DNA from: Lachnospiraceae bacterium
GTDB taxonomy: Bacteria; Bacillota; Clostridia; Lachnospirales; Lachnospiraceae
Direction: 5' to 3'
Length of the DNA: 64,000 bases
NCBI GenBank assembly: GCA_022796475.1
Contig: JAAWIS010000002.1
Span: 1-64,000 of the forward strand
The position numbers were made by a program, and so were the translations under genes. The notes under the pieces are model-generated. The model did not search any database and was not told the DNA's origin. It saw only the letters and a program-made list of their open reading frames with translations. Positions within the stretch are counted from its first letter, which is position 1. Every line of letters begins with the position of its first letter. Shown here piece by piece: positions 62,722 to 64,000 of the stretch.

Positions 62722-63078
62722 TTATGCAAGTTTTCCCTTTGCCAGCTCAGCCAGCTTTGCAAAACCTTCTGCATCGTTAATCGCCATATCAGACAGCATC
62801 TTACGATTCATCTCTACGCCGGCTAACTTTAAGCCATGCATTAACTTGCTGTAAGATAAGCCGTTAATCCGTGCAGCAGCATTAATTCTTGCAATCCATA
62901 ACCGGCGGAACTGTCTTTTCCTCTCCTTACGGCCTGCATAGGAGCTGGTCAAAGCTCTCATTACAGACTGCTTTGCAATACGGTACTGTTTGGAACGGGC
63001 GCCTCTGTAGCCCTTAGCCATCTTTAATACTCTGTTATGTTTCTTTCTTGCGTTTAATCCGCCTTTCACTCTTGCCAT
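62722..63078 (-). CDS. rplT: 50S ribosomal protein L20
   Basis: L20, an early assembly protein of the large subunit that also represses its own operon in bacilli and E. coli. The 118-residue basic protein begins [24 protein letters not shown] and has [23 protein letters not shown] and [22 protein letters not shown]. It is the third gene of infC-rpmI-rplT, 34 bases after rpmI, followed by a terminator. Confidence 0.97.
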   Translation of the reverse strand: MARVKGGLNARKKHNRVLKMAKGYRGARSKQYRIAKQSVMRALTSSYAGRKERKRQFRRLWIARINAAARINGLSYSKLMHGLKLAGVEMNRKMLSDMAINDAEGFAKLAELAKGKLA

Positions 63079-63112
63079 GGGTAATTCCTCCTTCTCTTAA
63101 CTTGTTCAAAAT

Positions 63113-63310
63113 CTACAGATATGGTAAAATCTTCTTCATTACCTTGCTGTTTGTTGCATCAGTAACGATATCTTTTCTAAGATTTCTCTTTCTCTTGGCA
63201 GATTTCTTAGTTAAGATGTGGGACTTGTATGCTTTGTTTCTTACTAACTTTCCAGTTCCAGTCATTTTGAAACGTTTTGCTGCGGCTTTTTTTGTTTTTA
63301 ATTTCGGCAT
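63113..63310 (-). CDS. rpmI: 50S ribosomal protein L35
   Basis: L35, a 65-residue basic large-subunit protein: [20 protein letters not shown], then [21 protein letters not shown] and a C-terminal ILPYL. GGAGG lies before the ATG. Between infC and rplT, in the standard order. Confidence 0.97.
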   Translation of the reverse strand: MPKLKTKKAAAKRFKMTGTGKLVRNKAYKSHILTKKSAKRKRNLRKDIVTDATNSKVMKKILPYL

Positions 63311-63340
63311 AGTAGTTTCCTCCTTAAAATCTTCTATTCT

Positions 63341-63847
63341 TTAACGTTTTGGGGTTAAAAACATAACCATAGTTCTTCCTTCCACCTTAGAAGGCTTGTC
63401 GATAACAGCAATATCGGCCAATTTCTCAGCGAAGTCATCCAGAATATATTTTGACTGATTCATATGGGCCATCTCACGACCGCGGAAACGCAATGTAATT
63501 TTTACCTTATTTCCTTTTTCCAGAAATTTTCTGGCAGCCGAGGTTTTGGTATTTAAGTCATTGGTATCAATATTCGGGGATAAACGAACTTCCTTTATTT
63601 CGATTACCTTTTGCTTTTTCTTGGCCTCCTTCTCTTTTCTGAGAAGCTCATAACGGTATTTGCCATAGTCGATAATCTTACATACCGGCGGCTTTGCTGT
63701 CGGAGCAATTTTTACCAAGTCAAGCTCTGCTTCCTGGGCCATCTTATAGGCATCCCTGGCAGACATAATTCCTACTTTTTCTCCGTGTTCGCCAATCAGA
63801 AGAACTTCCTTATCTCTGATTTGTTCGTTAATCATTAACTCGCTAAT
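63341..63847 (-). CDS. infC: Translation initiation factor IF-3 (ATT start)
   Basis: IF-3 binds 30S subunits and checks start codons. The N-terminal domain has INEQIRDKEVLLIGEHGEKVGI and PPVCKIIDYGKYRYE, the C-terminal domain EVRLSPNIDTNDLNTK, FLEKGNKVKITLRFRGREM. The nearest ATG (63835) has no ribosome site, but an ATT four codons upstream (63847) sits 9 bases after AGGAGG. infC commonly starts at ATT, which lets IF-3 limit its own translation. First gene of infC-rpmI-rplT; a leader terminator lies just upstream. Confidence 0.93.
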   Translation of the reverse strand: MSELMINEQIRDKEVLLIGEHGEKVGIMSARDAYKMAQEAELDLVKIAPTAKPPVCKIIDYGKYRYELLRKEKEAKKKQKVIEIKEVRLSPNIDTNDLNTKTSAARKFLEKGNKVKITLRFRGREMAHMNQSKYILDDFAEKLADIAVIDKPSKVEGRTMVMFLTPKR

Positions 63848-63883
63848 AGTCGTACACCTCCTGGTTTTTAATAGAAAAAAGAA

Positions 63884-63908
63884 AAGTGGACAGACAAGCC
63901 ATCCACTT
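63884..63908 (-). terminator. Leader terminator upstream of infC
   Basis: AAGTGGA and TCCACTT around an 11-base loop, followed on the minus strand by TTCTTTTTTCTA and then the infC ribosome site. In Firmicutes this operon has an L20-responsive leader; this could be its terminator. Confidence 0.65.
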
Positions 63909-64000
63909 CATTTAAGCAATCCTATCTGATTTTCGTCATGCAGACAGCCTGCCTGCAGACAAAGTAAATCATCTTTCCTTAAATATGAACCCGGGTCGCC

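Overview
The window reads as a chromosomal segment of a low-to-moderate GC Gram-positive anaerobe of the class Clostridia, most likely Lachnospiraceae. The signs are strong AGGAGG ribosome sites, a CodY regulator, Bacillus/Clostridium-type LexA boxes, a lysine (L-box) riboswitch, an LTA synthase-type enzyme, infC starting at an ATT codon, and a tmRNA tag ending in AIAA. There are no tRNAs, rRNAs, CRISPR arrays or recognisable transposase genes. Most genes lie on the minus strand; the plus-strand exceptions sit in a few islands.

Layout, left to right. 1-8.9 kb: a minus-strand information-processing block, comM-dprA-topA-codY-rpsB-tsf, in which rpsB and tsf are separated by an unusual ~0.9 kb spacer full of repeats. 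9.4-17.9 kb: a five-gene minus-strand operon (SWIM zinc-finger protein, helical-repeat protein, MoxR-type AAA+ ATPase, DUF5682 protein, VWA protein), a conserved but functionally unexplained system. 18-20.4 kb: a two-gene operon for a radical-SAM DNA modification/repair protein and its TIGR03915-like partner, with a promoter bracketed by two LexA boxes. 20.5-25.1 kb: a small Cro/C1 regulator, an ECF sigma/anti-sigma pair, a proline-rich small protein, a MATE transporter behind a structured leader with an intrinsic terminator, and two GC-rich repeats. 25.2-28.2 kb: smpB and ssrA (tmRNA), then an accessory stretch with two paralogous unknown small proteins and near-duplicate promoters.

28.3-38.1 kb: purC-purB, two membrane or lipoprotein genes, dapA-dapB under a lysine riboswitch, a CobO-like ATP:corrinoid adenosyltransferase, a tandem OB-fold SSB-like protein, typA/bipA and a YigZ/IMPACT protein. 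38.4-47.3 kb: a class A penicillin-binding protein, a nucleoside-salvage set (cytidine deaminase, adenosine deaminase, BMP-family lipoprotein), glgC-glgD and a secreted Cys/His-rich peptide. 47.4-50.2 kb: a MocR-type regulator divergent from an SDR dehydrogenase plus NTF2-like pair. 50.2-57.7 kb: a pentose-type sugar cluster, tkt-araC-xylB-DUF4867-isomerase-transaldolase. 58-64 kb: an LTA synthase-like sulfatase, cobQ-cbiC, and infC-rpmI-rplT.

The points most worth follow-up are the SWIM/helical-repeat/MoxR/DUF5682/VWA operon, the SOS-controlled radical-SAM pair, the unclassified attenuator leader before the MATE gene, and at least three families of structured intergenic repeats, one of which supplies almost the whole 5' UTR of the penicillin-binding protein gene.
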